Part shown: positions 51,441 to 60,012 of the stretch, piece after piece
Numbering within the stretch: position 1 is the first letter of the stretch
How the letters are laid out: the number at the start of each line of letters is the position of its first letter
From: Emiliania huxleyi CCMP1516
Taxonomy: Eukaryota; Haptophyta; Isochrysidales; Noelaerhabdaceae
DNA length: 64,000 nt
Assembly: GCF_000372725.1 (NCBI RefSeq)
Contig: NW_005201191.1
Span: 101,477 to 165,476, forward strand
Reading direction: 5' to 3'
Program-made: the position numbers and the translations under genes
Notes under the pieces: generated by a model
What the model was told of the DNA's origin: nothing
What the model saw: the letters and a program-made list of their open reading frames with translations, nothing else
Database searches by the model: none

Positions 51441-52829
51441 CTACCACTCCTTGACGGCCTGCTCAAGGAGAGGCTTGATCTCATCTGCCCACCTGGGTGC
51501 GAGCTCCTTCCAAGTTGATCGCGCGAACTCATAGCACTCCTGTGCGGTTCGCCCTCCATCCTCGAAACCGGCCGGGGCACCGTTGAACATCTTGGTCTGC
51601 TCGTTCCCCCCCCCCGCGGCACGTTTGTTGCCGGTCTGCTTTCCAGTCTGTTTGGACAGGTAGCGCTGCGTGTACGCTTGCTTCTCCGCCTTTGACATGA
51701 TGACCATGTGCGTGTGTGAGTTGACCTCTGCCGCGGTGTTGAGTGGGCGCCGAAGCAGCCCGCATGACGCATTGTGACCCTGCAGCTGGTCCTGCATGCC
51801 ATGGAGGTACGAACCCAACACAACTCCTTCCGGCGTGTCCTCCGTCTTCTTGACCGTTCGCGGATGCCACTGCTCGTCCTGATTGTGGAGCTCGAACTCA
51901 ACCGCCGGAGACAAGGTGAATGTGACCTCTGGGGCGAGCTCCGTGCCGCACCTGTGGAGGTCTCCGTCGCGCCTCCTCAGTTGCAGCGCCATCGTCAAGA
52001 CTCGGGGGTGGCCAACCGTCATTGTGCTGATGGGGGCAGCGTCCTGCGAGTTTCGCTGCCCTCCCACCACATCCTGGTGCAAGCCGAGTGTGGAGCCGCA
52101 CTTGTCCCCGCCCTGCCTGCTCGGCGGGTGTGGTAGGTTGAGTCGGCAATAGACGCAGTACGACTTGCCCAGGTAGCACAGCACAATGCACGAGTTGAAG
52201 CGGTCGTCCTGCAGAATGTGCTCGATGCGGTCAGGGTATGGGAAGATCCGGAAGCGGTCTGGCTGGCGTCCAATGGAGAACTTGCCGCTGCACCACTCGT
52301 ATGCCCACATCAACGCAAATGTGCAGTTGCACACGTCGCATTGCCACTCTCGCCCCACGCAGTACTTGCATCCTGTGCACCCCTTCCCGAGCGAGCCAGG
52401 GCAGTGCTCACCCCTGTCGCTGACGCCATCCCAGCAGCAGACGCAGGTGCGTGTCGGCAGCTGATCTGACGGCACATGCGCCAACGGTACCTTTGCCTCT
52501 GGTGCTGTGTAGCTGAGCTGCGCCAGAACCAGCTTAGTGTTGTGAAAGTGTTCCGGCTTTGGGAAGTTGTGTTGCGGCGCCGTGATGTCGAGATCAGCTG
52601 GGTTTGCCAACAGGCGGTCTCGCACGAGTCCCACCACATACTCACGGAGGGCCGTAAGGTTGTCCGCAGAGAGGGTGCTCGTCTTGACGTCCGACCGGCG
52701 TGGGACGGGTGCCTGTTGACACGCGTCGAAGACGCGTGCCTTGAACGGCGCCTTCCGAGATGGGCCGTCGACTGGGGGGCGTCTGCAGGACATGCCGTGT
52801 GTCGGTGCGGCCTGCAAGTCTGAGAGCAT
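51441..52829 (-). CDS. 2OG-Fe(II) oxygenase-like protein with a cysteine cluster
   Basis: Single intronless frame of 462 residues starting MLSDLQAAPTHGMSCRRPP. Around residues 165-205 is a dense Cys cluster (RTCVCCWDGVSDRGEHC, KGCTGCKYCV, QCDVCNC) likely to bind zinc. Residues 240-310 read FNSCIVLCYLGKSYC, TLGLHQDVVGG and APISTMTVGHPRVLTM. This is an H-x-D pair followed by P-I-x-x-(T/S)-V-G-x-x-R, the arrangement of AlkB-type 2-oxoglutarate dioxygenases. The second iron His and the cofactor Arg are not certain. The long Pro/Gln/Lys tail is unrecognised. I infer an Fe(II)/2OG oxygenase acting on nucleic acid or protein; a non-catalytic relative is possible. Confidence 0.5.
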   Translation of the reverse strand: MLSDLQAAPTHGMSCRRPPVDGPSRKAPFKARVFDACQQAPVPRRSDVKTSTLSADNLTALREYVVGLVRDRLLANPADLDITAPQHNFPKPEHFHNTKLVLAQLSYTAPEAKVPLAHVPSDQLPTRTCVCCWDGVSDRGEHCPGSLGKGCTGCKYCVGREWQCDVCNCTFALMWAYEWCSGKFSIGRQPDRFRIFPYPDRIEHILQDDRFNSCIVLCYLGKSYCVYCRLNLPHPPSRQGGDKCGSTLGLHQDVVGGQRNSQDAAPISTMTVGHPRVLTMALQLRRRDGDLHRCGTELAPEVTFTLSPAVEFELHNQDEQWHPRTVKKTEDTPEGVVLGSYLHGMQDQLQGHNASCGLLRRPLNTAAEVNSHTHMVIMSKAEKQAYTQRYLSKQTGKQTGNKRAAGGGNEQTKMFNGAPAGFEDGGRTAQECYEFARSTWKELAPRWADEIKPLLEQAVKEW

Positions 52830-53037
52830 GAAGGCTGCACTTTCTGGTGGCCGCGTGAAGCTCAGGCGCAGCTTGAAGTCGGTGATGTTGTCGCCGGACC
52901 ACTGAGCTGCCCGCCCCCCCCCCTCCTGTGCCCATCCCTCCGTCCCCTACAGCCCCGGCCCCGGAGCGCCCTCTGCCCTTGCCCGCTGCGCCGTATGTCT
53001 GTTTGCCCATCCCTCCGCCGATCCCCGTTCCTCGCAG
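52830..53037. promoter_or_regulatory. Short region between divergent frames
   Basis: About 200 bases between the oxygenase-like start (-) and the RCC1 frame (+). It holds a C/T-rich tract ending gttcctcgcag at 53037, which reads better as an intron 3' end of the RCC1 gene than as a promoter. Confidence 0.3.
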
Positions 53038-53481
53038 ATGTACAGCCTCGCCGTCACCGCCAACGGCGCTCTCTGGAGCTGGGGCGATGCATGCTTCGGC
53101 AGCTTGGGCCACAACGACCACCTGAACCACCTGCTGCCAAAGAAGATAGACGCGTTGGCTGGCCATCGCGTCGTCGCTGTGTCGGCTGGGCTACACCACA
53201 ACCTCGCCCTTACTGCCGACGGCACCGTCTGGAGCTGCGGCGGTGGCTACTTCGGCCAGTTGGGCCACGGCGACGGTCAGTGCCATCCACAGCCCAAGAA
53301 GGTCGAAGCCTTGGCAGGGCAGCGCGTCGTCGCCGTTTCGGCGGGATCCGAACACAGCCTCACTGTCACCGCCAACGGCGCCGTCTTCACCTGGGGCGGC
53401 GGCATGTACGGCTGCCTCGGCCACGGGGATGGCATTGCGAACGCTCTGCTTCCCAAGAAGGTCGAGTCCTTGGAGCTGTGA
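53038..53481 (+). CDS. RCC1-repeat protein fragment (about three blades)
   Basis: Three RCC1-type repeats: YSLAVTANGALWSWGDACFG, HHNLALTADGTVWSCGGGYF and HSLTVTANGAVFTWGGGMYG, each with the H-x-L/S-x-x-x-T-x-x-G-x-x-(W/F)-x-x-G pattern and a following LPKKI/V. Family members normally have seven blades, so this is a partial gene or needs further exons. The apparent ATG immediately follows a splice acceptor (cgcag), so it is probably internal rather than a true start. It ends in a stop at 53481 without the last blade closing. The role is probably protein binding or Ran-like exchange; not determinable. Confidence 0.6.
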   Translation: MYSLAVTANGALWSWGDACFGSLGHNDHLNHLLPKKIDALAGHRVVAVSAGLHHNLALTADGTVWSCGGGYFGQLGHGDGQCHPQPKKVEALAGQRVVAVSAGSEHSLTVTANGAVFTWGGGMYGCLGHGDGIANALLPKKVESLEL

Positions 53482-54560
53482 TCTGTGCAAGCGTGATCGG
53501 TTAATAACCGACACGTGTGTGCAACTCCTCTCACTAGCGCTTTTTCGAGACCTTGACGTTCAGACAACCGACACGGACACGTGTGTGCAACTCCTCTGAC
53601 TAGTTCTTTTCACAGACCTTAGACAGCAGGGAAGAGTCGATGTGCAAAAAGAGAAGCCTTACTGCGGTCGCCACGCCCGCGCACTTGAGCCAGCTAGTCG
53701 TAAAATTGAAGCCAAGAATCGCCAAGCTTTCGCGCTACCTGAGGGGAAAGCCGCTGATCGAGCCCAGCGTGCCCGCGGCCGCCTCCCGCGCAGCTATGCC
53801 GCTGCGGAATCGGATCGATCCCATGGAGGAGGAGGGCGCAGTCGGCCAGCGCAGCAGGTGGAGTCCCTCCCCGCGCCGGAGCCCCCCTGCAGTCGAGGGA
53901 GAGTCCTCGTTGGCGATGAAGGTGGCGACATCGAATCGCGGCCGACAGACGTCACGTGGGAGGAATGGGCGATGAGCGGGAACGATGCGCGCTACGACGC
54001 CGACTCCGCCGTGCTCGTGGCCGCAGAAAGCCGCGCTCCAGGAGCACGCCAAGATGCAATGGCTCGCTTGCTTCGATTCAGCTCTCTCGGCAGCAGAAGT
54101 GGGGCTGGAGCGGGTGGGGGTGGATGCCGATTGAGGGGGAGCGTCTCCAGCTGCGCCCTGTGGCAGCTGCGCCCTGTGGCAGCTAGTCGAGGGACTTGGT
54201 AGTTGTGACCCCCCTGAGTGAGGACAGGAGAGAGAGAGCGTTTTGTGGTGTTGGTGTACGCAATAACGGGACAGGGTGGTTGTTCTCTCTATCTCCTCTT
54301 CTAGCTCTTAGCATGAGCTGCGCCCGGTGTCCGACCCCTTTTGCGCAGCAACACCTTAAACTTTTAGGCCCCGCCAAATTCGGGTCGGAGCGTAGCGGAG
54401 TGGGCCCCGAGTTTGAAAAGGGCGACGGACGCTTGCGTCCTAGCCTCCAACAACGCCTCCCCGGCGCAGAGGGGCCCCCGGAGGGATGCACAACCGACCC
54501 ACGCCACGCCGCTTGCGGCGGTCCTCTTCTTCCCAGCTCCGCTGAGGTCACACGTTATTT
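53482..54560. other. No confident gene
   Basis: A + strand frame at 53642-54202 (ending ASRGTW) has mixed, partly coding-like sequence (DVTWEEWAMSGNDARYDADS) but no family signature. There is a small direct repeat (acacgtgtgtgcaactcctct near 53511 and 53578). Otherwise nothing is seen. Confidence 0.4.
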
Positions 54561-54716
54561 GTGTGTATCGCGCGCCTTGCGGGGGGGGCGCGGAAAAGAG
54601 GAACCTCTTAGCGCCATCGCCACGGTGCTGCATGCAGCGCCGGGCGACGACGGCTTACCGCCTCCCGGTCCCCCTCGGCACACCTCCGCTGCTCAATGTT
54701 TGACGGCTCGAACCCG
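54561..54716 (-). mobile_element. Dispersed SINE- or introner-like repeat, copy 2
   Basis: Reverse-complement match to 39511-39692, in intergenic sequence here. Shared order: cgcgccttgcggggg, cggaa-agaggaacctc, gcagcgccgggc, cccctcggcacacc and tgacggctcgaaccc. Divergence is moderate, so the copies are not recent. Confidence 0.6.
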
Positions 54717-54906
54717 TGAAGCTTCCCCGTGCGCGGGTTACCCCGCACACGGGTCAGCCTGCCAGCCACGTATCCACGCAAGCGTGGTCCGCGTGCATGG
54801 CATACAGGCGTCCGCCAGACAGCGCAGAGGCTAGGCGACCGGGGAAGGACTATTTATTATTTGCGATCAGGCGGCGCTCTTGCCGCCGCTGCAGCCGACG
54901 CTCGCG

Positions 54907-56446
54907 ATGGCCGATCCGCAGCTCCTGGCCGCGCTCGACCTCATGAGGCGAATGCCACCCTCGCGCTGCGAGACGTCGCTCGAGGGTGCGTCGGTCGAGA
55001 GCGGCCTGCGGGCTGCGGCTGCAAAGCGCTCACCACTGCCGCGCTGCCCCTGCCGCAGAGCTTGTCGACCTGGTGCCTCACCTGACGGACGACCTCCTCA
55101 ACACCATCGACCAGCCGCTGCAGACCGCCAAGGACGCCCAGGGCAACGCCTACTTATTATGCGACTACAATCGCGACGGCGACTCGTACCGGTAAAGGCC
55201 CGCCCGCCGGCCGGGCGGCGAGATGCATGGGACGCTCGCACGCACTCAGGCCCGCGGAGAAGAGGTGTGCGGCGGCCCTTGCCATCCTCGGCGCGCACGC
55301 CCGTGTCCGCAGGTCCCCGTGGACAAACGAGTATGACCCTCCGCTCTCGGACGGCGTGCTGCCGTCGCCAAAGCTGCGCGCGATGGAGACGCTGGCGAAC
55401 GACATCTTCGAGGGCTACCGCGAGATGTACTACGAGGGGGGCATCTCCTCGGTCTACTTTTGGGACCTCGACGAGTGCGCGCGCTGCTGCGGCTGCCCCC
55501 CCGCCTCCAGCCGAACTGAGTGCTAGGCCGCTAGACGGCTGGCCGCCGCAGGCCGGCCCAATGCCACCAACGGCCGGCAATTGNNNNNNNNNNNNNNNNN
55601 NNNNNNNNNNNNNNNNNNNNNNNNNNNNNNNNNNNNNNNNNNNNNNNNNNNNNNNNNNNNNNNNNNNNNNNNNNNNNNNNNNNCCCAAAAGGGGGAAAAA
55701 GGGCGGACGTTTTCACCCCCAATTTAAAGCAATTCCCCCCACCCTCCCCCAATAAGAACAATTTCTTGGGGGGGGGGGGCGCCTTTTTGGATCCAAAACT
55801 TTTTGGCCAACCCCAAAAAGGCCCAGAGAGGGGGCTTTCTCCAAGTGGTCCCCCCCCGGGAGCCAACGTCATGGGGGGGGGGGGGGGGGGGCACTCGCAG
55901 TCCTCCTGAGTGGGGGCGTGGCTGCTGCCGCTGCACAGGTCGGAGTCCACGAGGGGGAGATGAACCTGTCCGGATCGCTGACGCGGCAAAAGGAGGAGGA
56001 GCTGGCGGTGGGGGACGTGGCGTCGCACGTGGCCAACATGGGCCGCATGGTGGAGGAGATGGAGAGCCGCATGCGCGACACGCCGGTCTCCCCACCTCTC
56101 CCAATCTCTGCTCATCTCTCTCCAGGAGATGGAGAACCGGATGCGCGACACGCTGCAGTCGATCTACTTTGGCTCGCCGCGCCGCCGCCGGCCGCCGCCG
56201 CTCTCGAAACGACGACGTCACGCGGGGGGGTGCGGTCGAGACTAGGCAAGACGAAGAGCGTCGTCAACGGCCTCTACCAGTCGGGCGGTGCCGAGGCCAA
56301 CAAGAAGAAGGATATGCTCGCTCAGGCGTCAGGCCCCGCGCCCCCCCCAGTGTTGGACGGCCCGCCGCGCTCACCCACACCCCGCCCGCGCCGCACCGCG
56401 CCCGCAGGCGCTCATGGCGGAGATGGGCAAGCGGAATGCGGACTGA
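54907..56446 (+). CDS. CAPZB: F-actin capping protein subunit beta
   Basis: Starts [19 protein letters not shown]. Exons 54907-54985, 55059-55191 and 55313-55474 give [40 protein letters not shown] and [12 protein letters not shown], the canonical N-terminal half of CapZ beta. Beyond the gap, 55933-56055 and later exons (56126-56171, 56246-56325, 56408-56446) give [25 protein letters not shown] and [11 protein letters not shown]. The middle exon(s) are missing. CapZ caps actin barbed ends as an alpha/beta heterodimer. Near 56056 the helix [11 protein letters not shown] is encoded twice with an intron between. Removing one copy needs a GA-AG intron (56056-56125); a GT-AG intron (56086-56125) would keep a ten-residue duplication. 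The last two introns start GC. Confidence 0.9.
55584..55932. other. Assembly gap (100 N) and poor-quality right flank
   Basis: N from 55584 to 55683. The next 190 bases contain many stretched homopolymers (gggggaaaaaggg, ccccccacc, a run of about 20 G near 55873) unlike the rest of the window, which suggests low-quality sequence. The missing CAPZB exons should be here. Confidence 0.9.
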
Positions 56447-56755
56447 AGAGGCCTCCTCGCGCCGCCTATCTCCGCCACGTTCGGAGAGGTGCGAGGTGGT
56501 GCGAGGGCCTCAGGCTGAGTCAGCGCGGAGCGGCCAGTGCGTGGGCCGTTGGGATGGGGCTGGCTGGCGCAGGTAGGAGAGTCGTTAAGTATGTTGTTGG
56601 TGGCGCGAGGCAGCGGGACGCTGCGGCGGTTTTGCGCAGACCGCATGCGCGCATCGCGCGACATTGACATATTGGGGGTTTATCTGCGGGAGGCGGCGTA
56701 CCGTACGTGTGTGTGAATGGTTGTGCTACGTTTGCGAAAAGGACATGTCAAAAGG
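56447..56755. other. Convergent intergenic spacer
   Basis: Three hundred bases between the CAPZB stop (+) and the end of the Alba gene (-). No gene seen. Confidence 0.5.
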
Positions 56756-57175
56756 TTAGCTTCCTACTCGCTTACGTCCGGCCCGCGCCTTCATCTCACC
56801 GTCCCCTCCTTCCGCCGCCCTCCCCACCACGAGCTCCTCCGCTGACAGCGGTGGCTGATACCCCGGCTGGTCAGAGGCGAGTGGCGCGAGCGAGAGAGTG
56901 ATGCTGATGATCGGTTGGCGGCAGCCGGCGCTGCTGCCGCCTGGCTCGCTGAGCCCGATGCGTGTGCATTGGTGCAGCCCGGCAAGCCGGCGCTTGGTGA
57001 TCTCAGCCACCGTCACCGCCTTGCTCACCGCCGCTCCCACGGCACTCAGCCGCACCTCACCCCTCGGAAGCGCCTCGAGCGTGGTGCTCACAAAGTCGTG
57101 AACCTTGCCACCCGAGGTGACCCGGACGTCGAGCGAAGCTAGGTCCTGGCTAGAACGAATACTGTTCGCTGCAGA
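56756..57175 (-). CDS. Alba-domain nucleic acid-binding protein
   Basis: DVRVTSGGKVHDFVSTTLEA followed by GEVRLSAVGAAVSKAVTVAE, then ITKRRLAGLHQCTRIGLSEP, ISITLSLAPL and PGYQPPLSAEEL. This is the complete Alba fold as in eukaryotic Alba/Rpp20-Rpp25 relatives: the G-K-V loop, the AxxKAVTVAEIxKR helix and the C-terminal PGYQPPLS. These proteins bind RNA or chromatin. The frame extends upstream to 57283 without a convincing start; the exon probably begins near 57175 after an acceptor, or the ATG lies at 57283. The basic tail (EMKARAGRKRVGS) may add nucleic-acid contacts. No intron is visible in the domain. Confidence 0.8.
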   Translation of the reverse strand, partial: SAANSIRSSQDLASLDVRVTSGGKVHDFVSTTLEALPRGEVRLSAVGAAVSKAVTVAEITKRRLAGLHQCTRIGLSEPGGSSAGCRQPIISITLSLAPLASDQPGYQPPLSAEELVVGRAAEGGDGEMKARAGRKRVGS

Positions 57176-57337
57176 GACTGCGTGAAGCGTCGCGCCTCTA
57201 TAAACGGAAGAATTTAATAAAAGAGCTCCCTCGCACAACACTGGGCACGAGTGGACCTGAGCAATAATATGACTGGGTGGCAAATGATAGCAGTGGGCGT
57301 CAGAAGACTCGTCCTTGCTCGAGGAGAGCTCGATAGA

Positions 57338-57680
57338 CTCGAGGGGCCAGGATATGCAGCGAGGAGGGCGGAGCTGCGCCGAGCAGCGAGAGCAAGGGAG
57401 CGGCAGGCGGCGGCGCCGTCGCAGGACGAGGCAGAGGAGAGCGACGCGACAGAGGAAGAAGCGACAAGGGAGACCACGACGAGAAGGGGGCGACCGCGAG
57501 GTGGCACGAAGGTTGAAGCGAGAATCGGCGAGAGACTGCGAAGAGAGATAGGAAGAGGCGGACGCCCAAGGGTGGGCGACGGCTAGCGCACCACACCCCT
57601 CTCCTTAAAATCCCTGTGTGGTGGCGGCGTGCCGTCCTCCCATCCCTCCCTTGGGTTGTCCGTTTTCTTTCTTTCTTTAC
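57338..57680 (+). mobile_element. Dispersed element with conserved AT-hook ORF tail, copy 1
   Basis: The sequence from tcgaggggccaggatatgca to tttctttctttctttac matches 62496-62850 closely, including a shared + strand reading frame (SQDEAEESDATEEEATRETT, then RGRPRGGTKVEARIGE, ending VGDG stop), and the following 90 bases (ccttaaaatccctgtgtggt and on). RGRPRGG is an AT-hook core. A conserved frame, stop and trailer ending in a T/C-rich tail suggest the 3' end of a retroelement. Confidence 0.6.
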
Positions 57681-57769
57681 ACTGGGCACGGGACTGGCGC
57701 GCACTGGCACTAACACAGGTACACCACGGGAGCCGCCTAAGCGACTCCTGCGAGGGCGGCGAGGCACTT

Positions 57770-57835
57770 AGCTCCGTGCACCCGCCCGCCCCCGCCACAG
57801 GCAAGCTCATTCACAAGGCAACCTGCTCTGCGATT
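57770..57835 (-). mobile_element. Short retroelement tail fragment
   Basis: cgccacaggcaagctcattc followed by acaa...ctgctctgcgattg matches 29055-29097 (cgccgcaggcaagctcattc, acaatctgctctgcgattg). In sense it encodes VNELACGGGGRVHG versus VNELACGEGGRVHG at the other site. A six-base insertion separates the copies. Confidence 0.5.
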
Positions 57836-58522
57836 GAAACGGAAAAAGAATTTGACCCGGAGCTGGAGCGCGCGCGGGGGCGGCGGGTGTGCGGGATGTC
57901 TGGGGGCCCGAGAGCGATGGGCCGCACCCGGCGCGAGCGCCTGCAGGCGGGGCACGTCCAGCAAGTTGGCGGGTGGGCAGCGCCGAGCGGGGGTACGACA
58001 ACAACACGCTTCAGTGTCTCTCAGACCGACCGGCAGCGCCAGAGCCGACACCGGAGGAGTTACGGTGAGTTCAAGTCGAGCCTCACCGCGCTCGGCTTTC
58101 GGCCTTCGCTGGCTTTTTTTCATCATCGACATCGTCGCCGGCATCGTCTCGCTCGTGCTCGGCGGTAGCCTTTCGCGTGGGAGCCAAAGGGCTTCGACGA
58201 GGATGGCTCTCTCCTCCAAACGATGCGACACCCGTCTTTGTTTGGCTTCACGCCCACACAAGCCGCCGCCAGCGCCCTGAGCAGCTGACGGCATGAATAA
58301 AAAATGCTGTGTGGCTGAATTGGATAGAGCCTGTACGACGGCTCTCGACAAGACACGCTCGACTGAAGAACGGTACAACGGGTGACAAGCCGTCTAAGGC
58401 TGTGTCGGCTCTAACAGTAAGCACAAGCACTGGATTCTGTCTATAACGGGACAGAACGGAGTTGCTGTGCTGGGGGCGGACACACGTCGGCCGCACGGCC
58501 CATCCCTGCCATGCTCTCCCTG
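57836..58522. other. No gene recognised
   Basis: Frames on both strands are compositional. Likely holds the 3' region of the AlkB gene (- strand), though no clear polyadenylation signal is evident. Confidence 0.4.
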
Positions 58523-59599
58523 CTAGAGTATTGACATTTTCACTAGGCGGAGCAAGCCACCGCTGCTTCGCTCCTCGCCGGGAGTGGTGACTGGTCGAGA
58601 CCCTGCTGCGTCGGCTGTGGCCCAACGAGTGGGTCTCCAGGACGCCAGCGCTCCTGCTCGGTGAGGTGCTCGGCCTTGAAGGTGCGATAGAGGTGCTCCT
58701 GCCCAAGCACGCTCGGCGCCTGCAGGCCAGTTTGAAACAGGGTCTCCTCCACAAGCGCGCGCGGGGGGGGGGGGGGGGCGGTGGCACGCCTCGCGAAACG
58801 TGAGCGAGAGACGCGCGCGCTGCTCAACAGGCATCCACGTGGGGGACCGCTCGAGATCAATTGAGAGCACCGCGTGCTTGATGAAGCGGCAGGGCCCGCC
58901 AAATACCAGTGCGTCGCCGCTCCGCAATTCGATGACGCGCCGCTCGCCCGTCACGACAGACTCGACCCCAAATTGGCAGGGAGCCCCGAGAGAGAGGATC
59001 ACGATGGGAGCGTCACCGTCGCCGTCGTTGCGATAGATGTCGCGGTGCCACACGAGGCCAGAGGTGCTGGAATACCTGTCGGGAAAGTCCGGGGGAAGGG
59101 GCAGTGAGCGCCTCGAGGCCATGCCGACAGAACTAATTTCCACTCGTGTGCACACAGGCTTGGGGCAGACGCGCCGGGGGAAGGGGCAGTGAGCGCCTCG
59201 AGGCCATGCCGGCAGAACTAATTTCCACTCGTGTGCACACAGGCTTGGGGCAGACGCGCGCTGCGGGGACGGGAGAGCACCGCACCTGTTGGCCAGCAGG
59301 TGGGTGGGGAACATATTTGGCATGGCGGCGTCGGCCTGGCTGGCACAGGTAGAGGCGCACACGCAGGCAGCAGTCGCCGCAGCGTCAAACGCCTCGACAC
59401 GGTCATACACCCGCTCCCGATTGGCAGTCTCCGCCGGGAGGAATCTTGAGCCTCCAACGGCACGAAATAAGGTTTGCTGCTCTGTTTCCGCCAATGCTGC
59501 GCGTATGACTACGAGACCCGGCTCGATGACTTTGGAGCGCCCAGTCGGAAGGTAGGCGTCGGGCAGGCGGTAGGCGTCCGGCACGCGGCTTGGGGACAT
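58523..59599 (-). CDS. AlkB-family 2-oxoglutarate/Fe(II) dioxygenase
   Basis: Two exons (59599-59286 and 59075-58523) join in frame to 288 residues starting MSPSRVPDAYRLPDAYLPTG. The catalytic barrel shows TSGLVWHRDIYRND (H-x-D iron ligands), APIVILSLGAPCQFGV, LRSGDALVFGGPCRF then IKHAV (second iron His), and ARLSLTFREA (the R-x5-R 2OG and substrate motif). AlkB enzymes remove alkyl groups from DNA or RNA; the substrate is unknown. The C-terminus (after FREACH) is Pro/Gly-rich and its frame may be unreliable past a G run at 58765-58778. The 210-base GT-AG intron contains an 85-base tandem duplication with one difference. It is the second 2OG-type gene in the window. Confidence 0.8.
   Translation of the reverse strand: MSPSRVPDAYRLPDAYLPTGRSKVIEPGLVVIRAALAETEQQTLFRAVGGSRFLPAETANRERVYDRVEAFDAAATAACVCASTCASQADAAMPNMFPTHLLANRCGALPSPQRASAPSLCAHEWKLVLPAWPRGAHCPFPRRVCPKPVCTRVEISSVGMASRRSLPLPPDFPDRYSSTSGLVWHRDIYRNDGDGDAPIVILSLGAPCQFGVESVVTGERRVIELRSGDALVFGGPCRFIKHAVLSIDLERSPTWMPVEQRARLSLTFREACHRPPPPPARACGGDPVSNWPAGAERAWAGAPLSHLQGRAPHRAGALASWRPTRWATADAAGSRPVTTPGEERSSGGLLRLVKMSIL
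59091..59259. repeat. 85-bp tandem duplication within the AlkB intron
   Basis: 59091-59174 and 59176-59259 are the same 84 bases (gggggaaggggcagtgagcg ... cttggggcagacgcgc) with one change (gccgacag / gccggcag). It is a recent tandem duplication; its frame stays open only by chance. Confidence 0.9.
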
Positions 59600-60012
59600 G
59601 AATGCGATTCGACCTGTTCGCCTTGGCACGGGGACGCACGTCAACAGTTACGGAATTCAAGGAAGTTTGAGGGCCTACGCCTGTGTGCCGCCCCACCTGG
59701 TGGGGGTGGGCACCTCCGCAGATTCCTATGCACTATTGAAACAGAACGTTCGGATCGCTTCTCATCGCAAACCCTGCCAGCAGTTCACCCTCGGGTATGT
59801 TCGTAAGCGCTAGAGCTACATACACTGAAACAGAGCAAGGTGAACTCCGCTAGTGAAAAGCGAAGAGATTAGGGCGGGCCACCCTTAGAAAAAGAATTTA
59901 ACAGAAACAACTCTCTCGAAAAAAGAAAGAGTAAAGCTGAAGGACACCCACTCCGCACCCTCTGGGCCCCTCTCAGTTCGCTCCTCCAGGTTCCTTCGCC
60001 AGGTTCCTTGCG
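59600..60012. promoter_or_regulatory. Divergent promoter region, AlkB / flavodoxin-like
   Basis: About 410 bases between divergent starts. AT-richer near 59860-59945 (gaaaaagaatttaacagaaa). No element can be named. Confidence 0.4.
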
